From: Streptomyces tendae
GTDB taxonomy: Bacteria > Actinomycetota > Actinomycetes > Streptomycetales > Streptomycetaceae
Length of the DNA: 64,000 nucleotides
Assembly (NCBI RefSeq): GCF_014650435.1
Contig: NZ_BMUY01000007.1
Coordinates: 1-64,000 of the forward strand
Direction: 5' to 3'
In this document: piece after piece, positions 49,763 to 58,121 of the stretch
Layout of the letters: each line of letters opens with the position of its first letter
Position numbering within the stretch: position 1 is the first letter of the stretch
Translations under genes and position numbers: made by a program
Notes under the pieces: model-generated
Told to the model about the DNA's origin: nothing
What the model saw: only the letters and a program-made list of their open reading frames with translations
Databases searched by the model: none

Positions 49763-50656
49763 ATGATCGTCATTACTGCTCCCACCGGGAACATCGGGCG
49801 GCGACTGCTGCCCCTGCTCCTGGAGTCCGCCCCCGCCCACAGTGAGCGACTGCGCGTGATCGTGCGCGATCCCGCCCGCCTGGCCGACCCGGTGCGCGAG
49901 CGCGTCGAGGTGGTCACCGGCTCGCACGGTGACCCCGCGGTCGTCGACCGGGCCTTCGACGGCGCCGACGCCGTCTTCTGGCTCGTCCCGCCGGATGCCT
50001 CGCGCACTCCGGACGACGCCTACCGGCGCTTCTCCGTGCCGGCCGCGCGGGCGCTCGGCGTGCACGGCGTCGGCCACGTCGTCGGCGTGTCCGCCCTCGG
50101 CCGCGGCACCCCGGTCGCGGGCCGCGCCGGACTCGTCACGGCGACCCTCGCCGTGGACGACCTCTTCGCCGAGACCGGTGTCGCCTACCGGGCCCTCGCC
50201 AACCCGTCGTTCTTCGAGAACCTCCTGGAGGAGGCCGACTCGATCCGGGAGCGCGGCTGCTTCACCGACGTCCTCGACGCCGACCGCAAGGCGCCCCTCG
50301 TGGCCGTCGCCGACATCGCCGCCGTCGCCGCGGGCCTGCTGCTCGACCGGTCCTGGACCGGCACCGGCAGCGTCCCGGTGCTCGGCCCACGGGACCTGTC
50401 GCCCAACGACCTGGCCCGCATCATGACCGAGCGGCTCGGCCGCCCCGTCCGCTACGAACGCCAGACGTTCGACGACCTGCGCGCCACCCTGGTCGGCCAC
50501 GGCCTCGACAAGGAGTTCGTGGACGGCATCGTCGACATGAAGCGGGCCAAGGACGACGGCCTCGACGCGGGCGTGACGCGCACCCCGGAAACGGCCACCC
50601 CGACCACCTTCGAGCACTGGGTCGCCCAGACCCTCAGGCCCGCGGTCCTTTCCTGA
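49763..50656 (+). CDS. NmrA/QOR2-like NAD(P)-binding oxidoreductase
   Basis: The 297-aa atypical SDR has the NmrA-type motif VITAPTGNIGRRLL at the N-terminus, then FWLVPPD and ANPSFFENLLEE, as in NAD(P)H-binding quinone oxidoreductase-like proteins. ATG at 49763 follows CGAGGTTTTC. Members of this group are redox sensors or reductases. It is likely co-transcribed with the darcynin-family gene and controlled by the divergent LysR protein. Confidence 0.85.
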   Translation: MIVITAPTGNIGRRLLPLLLESAPAHSERLRVIVRDPARLADPVRERVEVVTGSHGDPAVVDRAFDGADAVFWLVPPDASRTPDDAYRRFSVPAARALGVHGVGHVVGVSALGRGTPVAGRAGLVTATLAVDDLFAETGVAYRALANPSFFENLLEEADSIRERGCFTDVLDADRKAPLVAVADIAAVAAGLLLDRSWTGTGSVPVLGPRDLSPNDLARIMTERLGRPVRYERQTFDDLRATLVGHGLDKEFVDGIVDMKRAKDDGLDAGVTRTPETATPTTFEHWVAQTLRPAVLS

Positions 50657-50664
50657 ACACCCAG

Positions 50665-50713
50665 CCGGAATCCGACACCCGACACCGGAAACCCGAGACC
50701 CGACACCCGAAAC
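50665..50713 (+). repeat. Heptamer tandem repeat between NmrA-like and darcynin genes
   Basis: Seven consecutive 7-bp units follow the consensus CCGACAC (CCGGAAT, CCGACAC, CCGACAC, CGGAAAC, CCGAGAC, CCGACAC, CCGAAAC). They fill the 68-bp gap directly before the AAGGAG ribosome binding site of the next gene. Confidence 0.8.
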
Positions 50714-50724
50714 AAGGAGCAACC

Positions 50725-51090
50725 ATGTCCGACGAGACGACCCGCACTCCGGTCACCGCCTTCATGCTCGTCAAGACCACGCCCGAGTGGCTCGCCAAGA
50801 CCGTCGAGGAGCGGGTGCACGCCCTGACCACGGAGGTCGTCCCCGTCATCGAGGCCCGGACCACCGGCGTCCGGTCACGCTTCTACGACACCGAGTTCTA
50901 CTCCGCCCGCGTCACCGACGTCTGGGTCTGGGAGGCCGACGACCACCACGCCTACCAGCTCCTCGTCGACGCCCTGCGCGAAACGCCCTTCTGGGACCGG
51001 TACTTCGAGGTCGTCGACCTTCTCGTCGGCACCGAGAACGGCTACGCCCGCACCTACGGAGTCGACGCGGTCACCACCATCTCCACCTGA
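50725..51090 (+). CDS. Darcynin-family protein
   Basis: The 121-aa product matches the small darcynin family: TAFMLVKTTPEWLAKTVEER, RSRFYDTEFYSARVTDVWVW, FWDRYFEVVDLL. The fold is probably ferredoxin-like; no reaction is established. AAGGAG sits 7 nt before the ATG. It is the second gene after the NmrA-like oxidoreductase, with an unusual heptamer repeat in between. Confidence 0.75.
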   Translation: MSDETTRTPVTAFMLVKTTPEWLAKTVEERVHALTTEVVPVIEARTTGVRSRFYDTEFYSARVTDVWVWEADDHHAYQLLVDALRETPFWDRYFEVVDLLVGTENGYARTYGVDAVTTIST

Positions 51091-51092
51091 GC

Positions 51093-51737
51093 TCAGTGCG
51101 CAGGCTCCCAGTAGGTGCCGTACTTCCGGGCCAGCGCCGTCGCCTCGGCCGGCGTGAGATGGCGCACCGGCCGGTCCCCCAGGAGCAGATGGAGCGCGGA
51201 GGCCTCCTCGACCTCGACGGCGGCCTCCGTCGCCGCGCGCAGGGACGTGCCCGCCACGACCGGGCCGTGGTTCTGCAGCAGCGCGGCACGGCAGGGGAAG
51301 GTGAGCAGCTCCAGGTCCGCGGCCTGCGCGGGGTCGCCGGGCGGGGCGTAGGGGAGCAGCGGTATCTGCCCGACCCGCATGACGAAGTACGGCGTCAGCG
51401 GTGGCAGCGCGCTGCGCTCGGACCAGGGCGCGCGGCAGGAGGCCGCGGCGGCGTGCCTCGAGTGCAGGTGGACGACGGCCCGGGTGGCGTCCTCGCGTCG
51501 GTAGAAGGCCAGGTGGAGCGGGTACTCCTTCGACGGCGCAGGTCCGTCGAGACGGTTGCCGTCCAGGTCGAGCACCGACAGGTTCTCGGGGTCCAGTGCG
51601 GCGAGGTCCGTTCCGGTCGGGGTGACCAGGACGCGGTCGCCGTCCCGGGCGCTGACGTTGCCCGAGGAGCCGGGGCTCAGTCCGAGCCCGGCCAAGTGGG
51701 CCGCCGCCGCGACGAGTTCCTGAGCGAGGGCGGTCAT
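51093..51737 (-). CDS. otnC: Class II aldolase, 3-oxo-tetronate 4-phosphate decarboxylase-like
   Basis: The 214-aa protein belongs to the class II aldolase/adducin fold: GNVSARDGDRVLVTPTGTDL, HLHSRHAAAASC with zinc-binding histidines, LLQNHGPVVAG with the third, and EVEEASAL. Its ATG overlaps the stop of the DUF1537 kinase gene (ATGA, 51734-51737). In characterised tetronate pathways, OtnC decarboxylates 3-oxo-tetronate 4-phosphate to dihydroxyacetone phosphate after OtnK phosphorylation. Fuculose-phosphate aldolase-like activity is the alternative. The context favours OtnC. Confidence 0.85.
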   Translation of the reverse strand: MTALAQELVAAAAHLAGLGLSPGSSGNVSARDGDRVLVTPTGTDLAALDPENLSVLDLDGNRLDGPAPSKEYPLHLAFYRREDATRAVVHLHSRHAAAASCRAPWSERSALPPLTPYFVMRVGQIPLLPYAPPGDPAQAADLELLTFPCRAALLQNHGPVVAGTSLRAATEAAVEVEEASALHLLLGDRPVRHLTPAEATALARKYGTYWEPAH

Positions 51738-53044
51738 ACGAGCTGCTCCCATGCCTGCGTGAAGATGTCGGTGCCGCCGAAGTTCCCCGACTTCAGGGCG
51801 AGATCGACGGTGTGGGTGGCGTCGGACGGGCACACCTCGGCTCTGGCCCAGGCGACACCCGGGGCGATGGGTGCCCCGATGGCGAGCGTGCGGGCGCGCA
51901 GGGCCGAGACGACGGCCCCCGACGTCTCGCCGCCCGCCACCAGCAGCCGCCGTGCCCCGGCGTCCACGAGTGCCCCGGCGCAGGCCGCGAGGGCTCTCTC
52001 CACCAGGGTCGACGCCGTCTCCGCGCCTGCCGGGGTGTCGGTCTCAAGGTCCTCGGGCGCCGCGACGGCGTAGATCAGGGGCGGCCGGGCGGGGTCGTGT
52101 GCCCACCGGTCGCGCACGAAGGCGGTGAGGTCGGCCACGGCGGTGTCGAAGTCCGCGCGGAGCCGGGTCAGATCGAGCCGCCGGTGCGGCAGCCGCCCCA
52201 GGGCGTGGGCGACCTGGGCCCTGGTCGCGGCGGAGGCGCTGCCCGCGAGGACGACCCCGGGGTCCCGGGGGCCGGAGGCGGGACGTGCGCGTGCCTGGTC
52301 CGGATGCGGACCGGTCAGTCCCACGGCGAGCCCGGCGGCGCCGGTCACCAGGCCGAAGTCCTCGGTGGCGGCGGCGATGGTGCGCAGGTCCTCGTCGTCG
52401 ACGGCGTCCACGACCGTCAGCGCGTCGGCGTGGGCCTCGTCGTCCAGCGCGGCGCGCAGGCGGGCCACGCCGGCCCGGACCGTGTCCAGACCGATGCGGG
52501 TGACCGGGTGGTCCGTCTGCGGCCGCAGCAGCCGGTCCACCCGGGAGTCGAGCATCGGGGTGAGCGGGTGGTGGCGCATGGGGCTCTCGTCGAGCAGGTC
52601 GTCGTGGACGAAGAGCCGCCCCCGGTACACGGTCCGCCCGGTCGCCGGGAAGGAGGGGACCACCACCGTGCGCCGCTCACCGGTCTCCGCCAGCAGTGCG
52701 TCGGCCACGGGGCCGATGTTGCCGCGGGGTGTGGAGTCGAACGTCGAGCAGTACTTGAAGTAGAAGCGCCGGCAACCGATGGCCCGCAGCGCGCGCAGCG
52801 CACGGCGCGACTCCTCCACCGCCTCCGCCACGGGAGCCGTCCTCGACTTCAGCGCCACCACGACGGCGTCCACGGCCGCCCACCGGTCCGGCACGTCCGG
52901 CGCCTCCCGGACATCCGGCTCCGCGGATGGGACGACCGCGTCGGCGCCGACCGCGACCACGGTCCGGAAACCGCGGGCGACCAGCATCGTCGCAAGGTCG
53001 GTCGCGCCGGTGAAATCGTCTGCGATGGCCCCGAGGGTCGGCAT
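51734..53044 (-). CDS. otnK: Four-carbon acid sugar kinase (DUF1537, 3-oxo-tetronate kinase)
   Basis: The 436-aa protein has the two DUF1537-family domains: N-terminal substrate-binding domain starting GAIADDFTGATDLATMLVARG, with FKYCSTFDSTPRGNIGPV, and a C-terminal nucleotide-binding domain with VLAGSASAATRAQV and LLVAGGETSGAVV. ATG at 53044 has AGGAG upstream. Family members phosphorylate threonate/erythronate-derived 3-oxo acids or similar compounds. It is the first gene of otnK-otnC and divergent from the SAF-domain dehydrogenase; together they suggest tetronate catabolism. Confidence 0.88.
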   Translation of the reverse strand: MPTLGAIADDFTGATDLATMLVARGFRTVVAVGADAVVPSAEPDVREAPDVPDRWAAVDAVVVALKSRTAPVAEAVEESRRALRALRAIGCRRFYFKYCSTFDSTPRGNIGPVADALLAETGERRTVVVPSFPATGRTVYRGRLFVHDDLLDESPMRHHPLTPMLDSRVDRLLRPQTDHPVTRIGLDTVRAGVARLRAALDDEAHADALTVVDAVDDEDLRTIAAATEDFGLVTGAAGLAVGLTGPHPDQARARPASGPRDPGVVLAGSASAATRAQVAHALGRLPHRRLDLTRLRADFDTAVADLTAFVRDRWAHDPARPPLIYAVAAPEDLETDTPAGAETASTLVERALAACAGALVDAGARRLLVAGGETSGAVVSALRARTLAIGAPIAPGVAWARAEVCPSDATHTVDLALKSGNFGGTDIFTQAWEQLV

Positions 53045-53112
53045 CAAGTGCTCCTGCGTTGCTGTCCGGGTTGCTGGTGCGGCCGACGGCCACCCGTGAT
53101 GATCTGTGAAAT

Positions 53113-53150
53113 TATGTTACCAGACTTTACCCAGATGGGATCTGGTGATA
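53113..53150. promoter_or_regulatory. Operator-like dyads between otnK and the SAF-domain dehydrogenase
   Basis: CCAGAT-GGG-ATCTGG (53131-53145) is a perfect dyad. A wider near-inverted pair TTACCAGA / TCTGGTGA surrounds it. On the minus strand CATAAT lies just beyond, a possible otnK -10. The DeoR-family regulator encoded three genes downstream is the likely binder. Confidence 0.5.
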
Positions 53151-53262
53151 CACGTTGTTCATTCGCTGCTTCTGAAACGCGCGTCCCCCCGGCACACCGT
53201 CGCCCCGTCGACCGCGAGAGAAGCCACTGCCACCACCTTGCGCGCTCATTCAGGAGGGCCTC

Positions 53263-54675
53263 ATGAACCTGCATCACTTGTTCGCCGACAGCGGCGGCCG
53301 GACGGTGCGGTACGCACTGACCGGGGCCGGCGGCGGATTCGCGCGCACCCTCCTGGCCCAGAGCCGCCGCATGCCCGGCCTCGTCCCGGCCGTCCTGTGC
53401 GACCGCGACCTGCCGAAACTGCGCACGATGCTGGACGACCTCGGGTACGACACCACGCAGCCGGCCGAGTGCCAGGACGCCGAGTCCGTGGCGGACACGG
53501 TCGCGCGCGGCGGCATCGCCCTCGTCACCGACGCGGCGCTGCTGACCGCGGCCCCCTGGGACATCCTCGTGGAGGCGACCGGCAGTCCGGCGGACGGCCT
53601 CGCCATGGCCGAGGCGGCCCTCGCCGCCGACCGGCACGTCGCGATGGTCAGCAAGGAGGTCGACTCCGTCGCCGGGCTCCACCTCGCCGACCTCGCGGCC
53701 GCCCGGGGCCTCGTCTACACCACCGCCGACGGCGACCAGCCCGCCAACCTCATCGGCCTGGTGACCTGGGCCGAGCTGCTCGGCCTCGACATCGTGGCGA
53801 TCGGCAAGTCCACCGAGTACGACCTGGTCCACGACCCCGAGGCCGGCACCGTCACCCAGCTGGACACCACGGTGCCCGCGCCGGCGCTCTCCGGGCTCCT
53901 CGAACTCGGCGACGACGTGCACGCCACCCTCGAGGCCCGCGCCGCGGCCGTGGCCGACCTGCCCACCGGCGCCACCGCCGACTACTGCGAGATGGCCGTC
54001 GTCGCCAACAACACGGGCTTTCGCCCGGACACGGAACGCCTGCACTACCCCGTCGCGCGCATCGCCGAACTCGCCGACATCTACCGCCCCCGCGAGGACG
54101 GCGGAGTACTGGCCCGCGACGGAGCCGTGGACGTCTTCAGCGCGCTGCGCCTGCCCGGCGAGGCGTCCTTCGCGGGCGGCGTCTTCGTCGTCGTCCGCAC
54201 CGACGACCCGGTGACCTGGCAGACGCTGCGCGAGAAGGGCCACGTGCTCAGCAAGGACGGCCGGTACGCCGCGATCTACCTGCCGTACCACCTCATGGGC
54301 GTCGAGACCCCGGTGAGCCTGCTCTCGGCAGTGCTGCACCGCCGACCGTCCGGCGGCACGGACCCCCGCTCGTACGCCGTGCTCGCCGGCCGCGCCCGCA
54401 CGGACCTGCCCGCCGGCAGCGCGCTCGCGATGGGCGGCCACCACCACGACGTCACCGGCGTCCAGGCCGTGCTGCTGCGCGGCGAGGACGCGCCCGACGA
54501 CGTCGCGCCCCTCTACCTCGCCGCCCACGCCACGCTGGCCCGGCCGGTGGCCGCCGGTGAACTGCTCCGCGTGACCGACCTGGCCGACCCCGACCCCGGC
54601 CTGCTGCGCGCCTGGCGGGCCGGACGCGCCTCGCGCGGCTGCCCCGACGGCACGGAAGGAGAGCCCACCGCATGA
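53263..54675 (+). CDS. NAD(P)-dependent oxidoreductase with C-terminal SAF domain
   Basis: The 470-aa protein has an N-terminal Rossmann domain (ALTGAGGGFARTLL at about residue 18; homoserine dehydrogenase-like) with VEATGSPADGL and VSKEVDSVAG, then a middle catalytic region, and a C-terminal SAF domain (SALAMGGHHHDVTG... onwards). AGGAGGG precedes the ATG. Homologs occur next to DUF1537 kinases and GntP permeases and are thought to oxidise sugar acids or branched sugars, but the reaction is not settled. Its ATGA overlap with the permease gene suggests tight coupling of uptake and oxidation. Confidence 0.75.
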   Translation: MNLHHLFADSGGRTVRYALTGAGGGFARTLLAQSRRMPGLVPAVLCDRDLPKLRTMLDDLGYDTTQPAECQDAESVADTVARGGIALVTDAALLTAAPWDILVEATGSPADGLAMAEAALAADRHVAMVSKEVDSVAGLHLADLAAARGLVYTTADGDQPANLIGLVTWAELLGLDIVAIGKSTEYDLVHDPEAGTVTQLDTTVPAPALSGLLELGDDVHATLEARAAAVADLPTGATADYCEMAVVANNTGFRPDTERLHYPVARIAELADIYRPREDGGVLARDGAVDVFSALRLPGEASFAGGVFVVVRTDDPVTWQTLREKGHVLSKDGRYAAIYLPYHLMGVETPVSLLSAVLHRRPSGGTDPRSYAVLAGRARTDLPAGSALAMGGHHHDVTGVQAVLLRGEDAPDDVAPLYLAAHATLARPVAAGELLRVTDLADPDPGLLRAWRAGRASRGCPDGTEGEPTA

Positions 54676-56030
54676 GCACCGACCTCCAGCACCTCCTCCT
54701 CGGTGCCGCCGCCGTCGTCGTCCTGGTCCTGCTGATCACCAAGACCAAACTGCACCCCTTCCTGGCCCTCGCCCTGTCCGCGCTCGGCCTCGGCATCGCC
54801 TCCGGGATCGCTCCGGTGCGGGCCGTCGAGGCATTCCAGGACGGGTTCGGGGACACCCTCGGCGGCAGCGGTCCCACCATCGGCCTCGGCACCCTGCTGG
54901 GCGGCATCCTGCTCGGCTCCGGCGGCGCCGACCGCATCGCCACCGTGTTCATCGGCTCCCGGCCCGTGAAGTGGATCCCGGCGTCCATCACCGCGGCCGC
55001 GCTGCTGATCGGCATGCCGCACCTGTTCGACGTCAGCTTCGTCATGCTGGTGCCGCTGGTGTACACCGTCGCCAAGCGCAGCAACACCCACCTGCTGTGG
55101 GTCGGACTGCCGATGGCCGCCGGCCTGTACGTGTCGCACGGACTGCTGCCGCCGCACCCCTCGCCGACCCTGGCCGTCTCCGCGTACGGCGCCAACACCG
55201 GCCTCACCATCCTGTGGGGCCTGGTCATCGGCATCCCGATGGCCGTGCTCACCGGACCGGTGCTGACGAAGATCATCAGCCGCTGGTTCGGCCCCGCCCC
55301 CGACCTCGACCGCGGGCCGGTCCAGTCCGTCAGCACCGAGCCCGAGCACCGCCGCAAGCCGGCCTCGTTCACCCTCGCCCTCATCACTGTGCTGCTCCCG
55401 CCCGGCCTCATGCTCATCGGCACCCTGGGCACGGCCAACACGGCCGAGGGCACGCTGCCCTACCAGTTCTTCGACGCCTGCAACTCCTCCGTGCTGTCCC
55501 TGCTGGCGGCCGTGGTCTTCGCCTTCTTCGCCCTCGGCGTGCGGTCCGGCTTCGGCCTCGGCCAGCTGCAGAAGATGGCGTCCAAGGGACTCGCCCCGGT
55601 CGGCGCGATCATCCTGATCCTGGGCGCGGGCGGCGGCTTCAAGGCGATGCTGACGGAGACCGGGATCGACCAGCTCATCTCCGACTACGCCGTCGACTGG
55701 GCGATACCTCCGCTGCTGCTGGGCTGGCTGGTCGCCGCCCTGCTGCGGATCTGCCTCGGTTCGGCGACCGTCGCCACCGCCGCGGCGACCGCCATCGTCG
55801 CCCCGCTGCTCAGCGCCTCGCCCGGCACCTCGCCGGAACTGATGGTGCTGGCCACCGCGTCGGGAGCGGTGATGCTCTCGCACGTCAACGACTCCGGGTT
55901 CTGGCTGTTCAAGGAGTACTTCCAGCTGTCGGTGGCGCAGACCTTCCGCACCTGGACCCTGATGCTGTCCATCCAGTCGCTCCTCAGCCTCGGCGGCGTG
56001 CTGCTGCTCAGCACCGTCGTGCACGGCTGA
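54672..56030 (+). CDS. GntP-family sugar-acid:proton symporter
   Basis: The 452-aa integral membrane protein has about 12-14 helices and GntP family landmarks: GFGDTLGGSGPTIGLGTLLG, GLLPPHPSPTLAV, GSATVATAAATAIVAPLL, MLSHVNDSGFWLFKEYF. It imports gluconate-like acids with protons. ATG overlaps the dehydrogenase stop. With otnK/otnC the likely substrate is a four-carbon aldonate or related acid, but gluconate is not ruled out. Confidence 0.9.
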   Translation: MSTDLQHLLLGAAAVVVLVLLITKTKLHPFLALALSALGLGIASGIAPVRAVEAFQDGFGDTLGGSGPTIGLGTLLGGILLGSGGADRIATVFIGSRPVKWIPASITAAALLIGMPHLFDVSFVMLVPLVYTVAKRSNTHLLWVGLPMAAGLYVSHGLLPPHPSPTLAVSAYGANTGLTILWGLVIGIPMAVLTGPVLTKIISRWFGPAPDLDRGPVQSVSTEPEHRRKPASFTLALITVLLPPGLMLIGTLGTANTAEGTLPYQFFDACNSSVLSLLAAVVFAFFALGVRSGFGLGQLQKMASKGLAPVGAIILILGAGGGFKAMLTETGIDQLISDYAVDWAIPPLLLGWLVAALLRICLGSATVATAAATAIVAPLLSASPGTSPELMVLATASGAVMLSHVNDSGFWLFKEYFQLSVAQTFRTWTLMLSIQSLLSLGGVLLLSTVVHG

Positions 56031-56111
56031 GAACCCCCGCCGGTGACGGTTCCCGACCGTCACCGGCATGATCATCGGCTAACGTCAACCCGGTCGAAGG
56101 GAGACCAGACC

Positions 56112-56906
56112 ATGACCTCGGACGGCGAGCAGCCCCCGCTCATCCCCGACCAGCGCCGCGAACAACTGCTGAAGCACCTCCGGCGCGACGGGGTGCTCAG
56201 CGTGCAGCAGATCACCCGGCTGCTCGGCGTCTCCCACATGACGGTGCGACGCGACATCGCCGAACTCGAACGGGGCGGCCTGGTGTTCTCCGTCCCGGGC
56301 GGGGTGCGCATCGCCAGCACCATCAGCACCGAACCGGGCTTCCTCGACAAGTCCGAGGTCGAGCAGCCCCAGAAGCGGGCGATGGCCGCCGAGGCCGCCC
56401 GCCTGGTCCAGGACGGCATGACCGTCTACCTCGACGCGGGCACCACCCTGCTCGCCATGGCGCCCGCCCTCGCCCGGCTGCCGCACCTCACCGTGGTCAC
56501 CAACGACTTCACCACCATCGGCCGGCTGATGGACGCCGAGAACCTGGAACTGGTGCACGTCGGCGGCCGGGTCGACGTCTCCAACCGCTCCAGCGTCGGC
56601 CGCCTCGCCGCGGACACCCTGCGGCAACTCGCCCTGGACATCGCCTTCATCAGCACCAGCTCCTGGGACCTGCTGCGCGGCACCACCACCCCCTCGGAGC
56701 CCAAGGTGGACGTCAAGCAGGCGGCCATGGCCTCGGCGGCGCACTCCGTCCTGGTGGCCGGCTCGTCCAAGTACGGCACCTTCGGCCGCTACCGCGTCGC
56801 ACCGCTGACGGCCTTCGACACCATCGTCACGGACACCGACCTGACCGACGCCGCGGCCGAGGGCATCAGGGCCGGCGGCTCCTCCCTGGTCCTGGCCCGC
56901 CCCTGA
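56112..56906 (+). CDS. DeoR/GlpR-family transcriptional regulator
   Basis: The 264-aa product has a DeoR helix-turn-helix (QQITRLLGVSHMTVRRDIAE at about residue 32) and a DeoR C-terminal sensor domain (YLDAGTTLLAMAPAL, VVTNDFTTIGRL, DIAFISTSSWDL). ATG at 56112 follows AAGGGAGACC. DeoR regulators normally repress sugar catabolic operons and are released by a phosphorylated sugar intermediate. The dyad between otnK and the dehydrogenase is its most likely site. Confidence 0.88.
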   Translation: MTSDGEQPPLIPDQRREQLLKHLRRDGVLSVQQITRLLGVSHMTVRRDIAELERGGLVFSVPGGVRIASTISTEPGFLDKSEVEQPQKRAMAAEAARLVQDGMTVYLDAGTTLLAMAPALARLPHLTVVTNDFTTIGRLMDAENLELVHVGGRVDVSNRSSVGRLAADTLRQLALDIAFISTSSWDLLRGTTTPSEPKVDVKQAAMASAAHSVLVAGSSKYGTFGRYRVAPLTAFDTIVTDTDLTDAAAEGIRAGGSSLVLARP

Positions 56907-57051
56907 CCCGGGAGCCGTCCATCGGGCCCAGCCGTCCACCGGGCCCGCGAAAGGGCCGGTCGGACCGGTGGAGCAGGCCGTCGACGACGGTGAGAAACTG
57001 ACGGCGACCCGTCACGGGCCACCGCCCCACGCTTCCCACCGGAGAACACCC

Positions 57052-58098
57052 ATGCACCACGTCGCCGACCCCGGCCGCTACGACGGCACCATGCACTACC
57101 GCCGCACCGGACGCTCCGGGCTCGACCTGCCCGCGCTGTCCCTGGGCTACTGGCACAACTTCGGCGACGACAAGCCCTTCGAAACCCAGCGGCGGATCGC
57201 GCTGCGCGCCTTCGACCTCGGCATCACCCACCACGACCTCGCCAACAACTACGGCCCGCCCTACGGATCCGCCGAGATCAACTTCGGCCGGATCATGCGG
57301 CAGGACCTGGCGCCGTACCGCGACGAGCTGGTGGTCTCCACCAAGGCCGGATGGGACATGTGGCCCGGCCCCTACGGCCAGGGCGGCGGCTCCCGCAAGT
57401 ACGTGCTGGCCTCCCTCGACCAGTCCCTGAAGCGGACGGGACTCGACTACGTCGACATCTTCTACTCCCACCGCCTGGACGCCTCCACCCCGCTGGAGGA
57501 GACCATGACGGCACTGGACACCGCGGTGCGCCAGGGCAAGGCCCTCTACGTCGGCATCTCCTCCTACGACGCCGAACGCTCCCGGCAGGCCGCCGCGATC
57601 CTCCGCGACCTGGGCACGCCCCTGCTCATCCACCAGCCGTCGTACAACATGCTCAACCGGTGGATCGAGACCGAGGGCCTGCTCGACGCCGCCGCCGACG
57701 AGGGCTTCGGCGTCATCGGGTTCACCGCGCTGGCCCAGGGGCTGCTGACCGGCCGCTACCTCGACGGCGTGCCCGAGGGCTCCCGAGCCACCCAGGGCAA
57801 GTCCTTCGCGACCGACTGGCTCACCGAGGACACCGTCCGGCGGCTGCGCGCCCTGAACGACATCGCCGCCCGCCGGGGCCAGAGCCTGGCGCAGCTGGCG
57901 CTCGCCTGGGCGCTGCGCGACCCGCGCGTCACCTCCCTGGTGATCGGTGCCTCCCGCCCCGAACAGCTGGAGGAGAACGTGGCCGCCCTGGCCAACCTCT
58001 CCTTCGACGACGAGGAACTCGCCGAGATCGACCAGTACGCGGTCGTCGACGGCGACGTGGACCTGTGGCGGCAGGCCCGCACCGGCGACCTCGGCTGA
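57052..58098 (+). CDS. Aldo/keto reductase (YghZ-like)
   Basis: The 348-aa (beta/alpha)8 reductase starts MHHVADPGRYDGTMHYRRTG at the ATG 57052, with CCGGAG upstream. Catalytic tyrosine lies in HDLANNYGPPYGSAE, lysine in VVSTKAGWDMWPGPYG, and the NADPH site in VIGASRPEQLEENVAAL. The segment resembles YghZ (L-glyceraldehyde 3-phosphate reductase). It closes the acid-sugar locus, 145 bp after the DeoR gene, and may reduce an aldehyde from that pathway. It converges on anmK. Confidence 0.88.
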   Translation: MHHVADPGRYDGTMHYRRTGRSGLDLPALSLGYWHNFGDDKPFETQRRIALRAFDLGITHHDLANNYGPPYGSAEINFGRIMRQDLAPYRDELVVSTKAGWDMWPGPYGQGGGSRKYVLASLDQSLKRTGLDYVDIFYSHRLDASTPLEETMTALDTAVRQGKALYVGISSYDAERSRQAAAILRDLGTPLLIHQPSYNMLNRWIETEGLLDAAADEGFGVIGFTALAQGLLTGRYLDGVPEGSRATQGKSFATDWLTEDTVRRLRALNDIAARRGQSLAQLALAWALRDPRVTSLVIGASRPEQLEENVAALANLSFDDEELAEIDQYAVVDGDVDLWRQARTGDLG

Positions 58099-58121
58099 GG
58101 CGCTCTGAGCCGGGGAGACGC

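Noticed and set aside
56072..56419. DasR-type site near the deoR start (ACCAGACCA-like)
   Set aside because: Only a half-site matches; the second half of the expected palindrome is missing.
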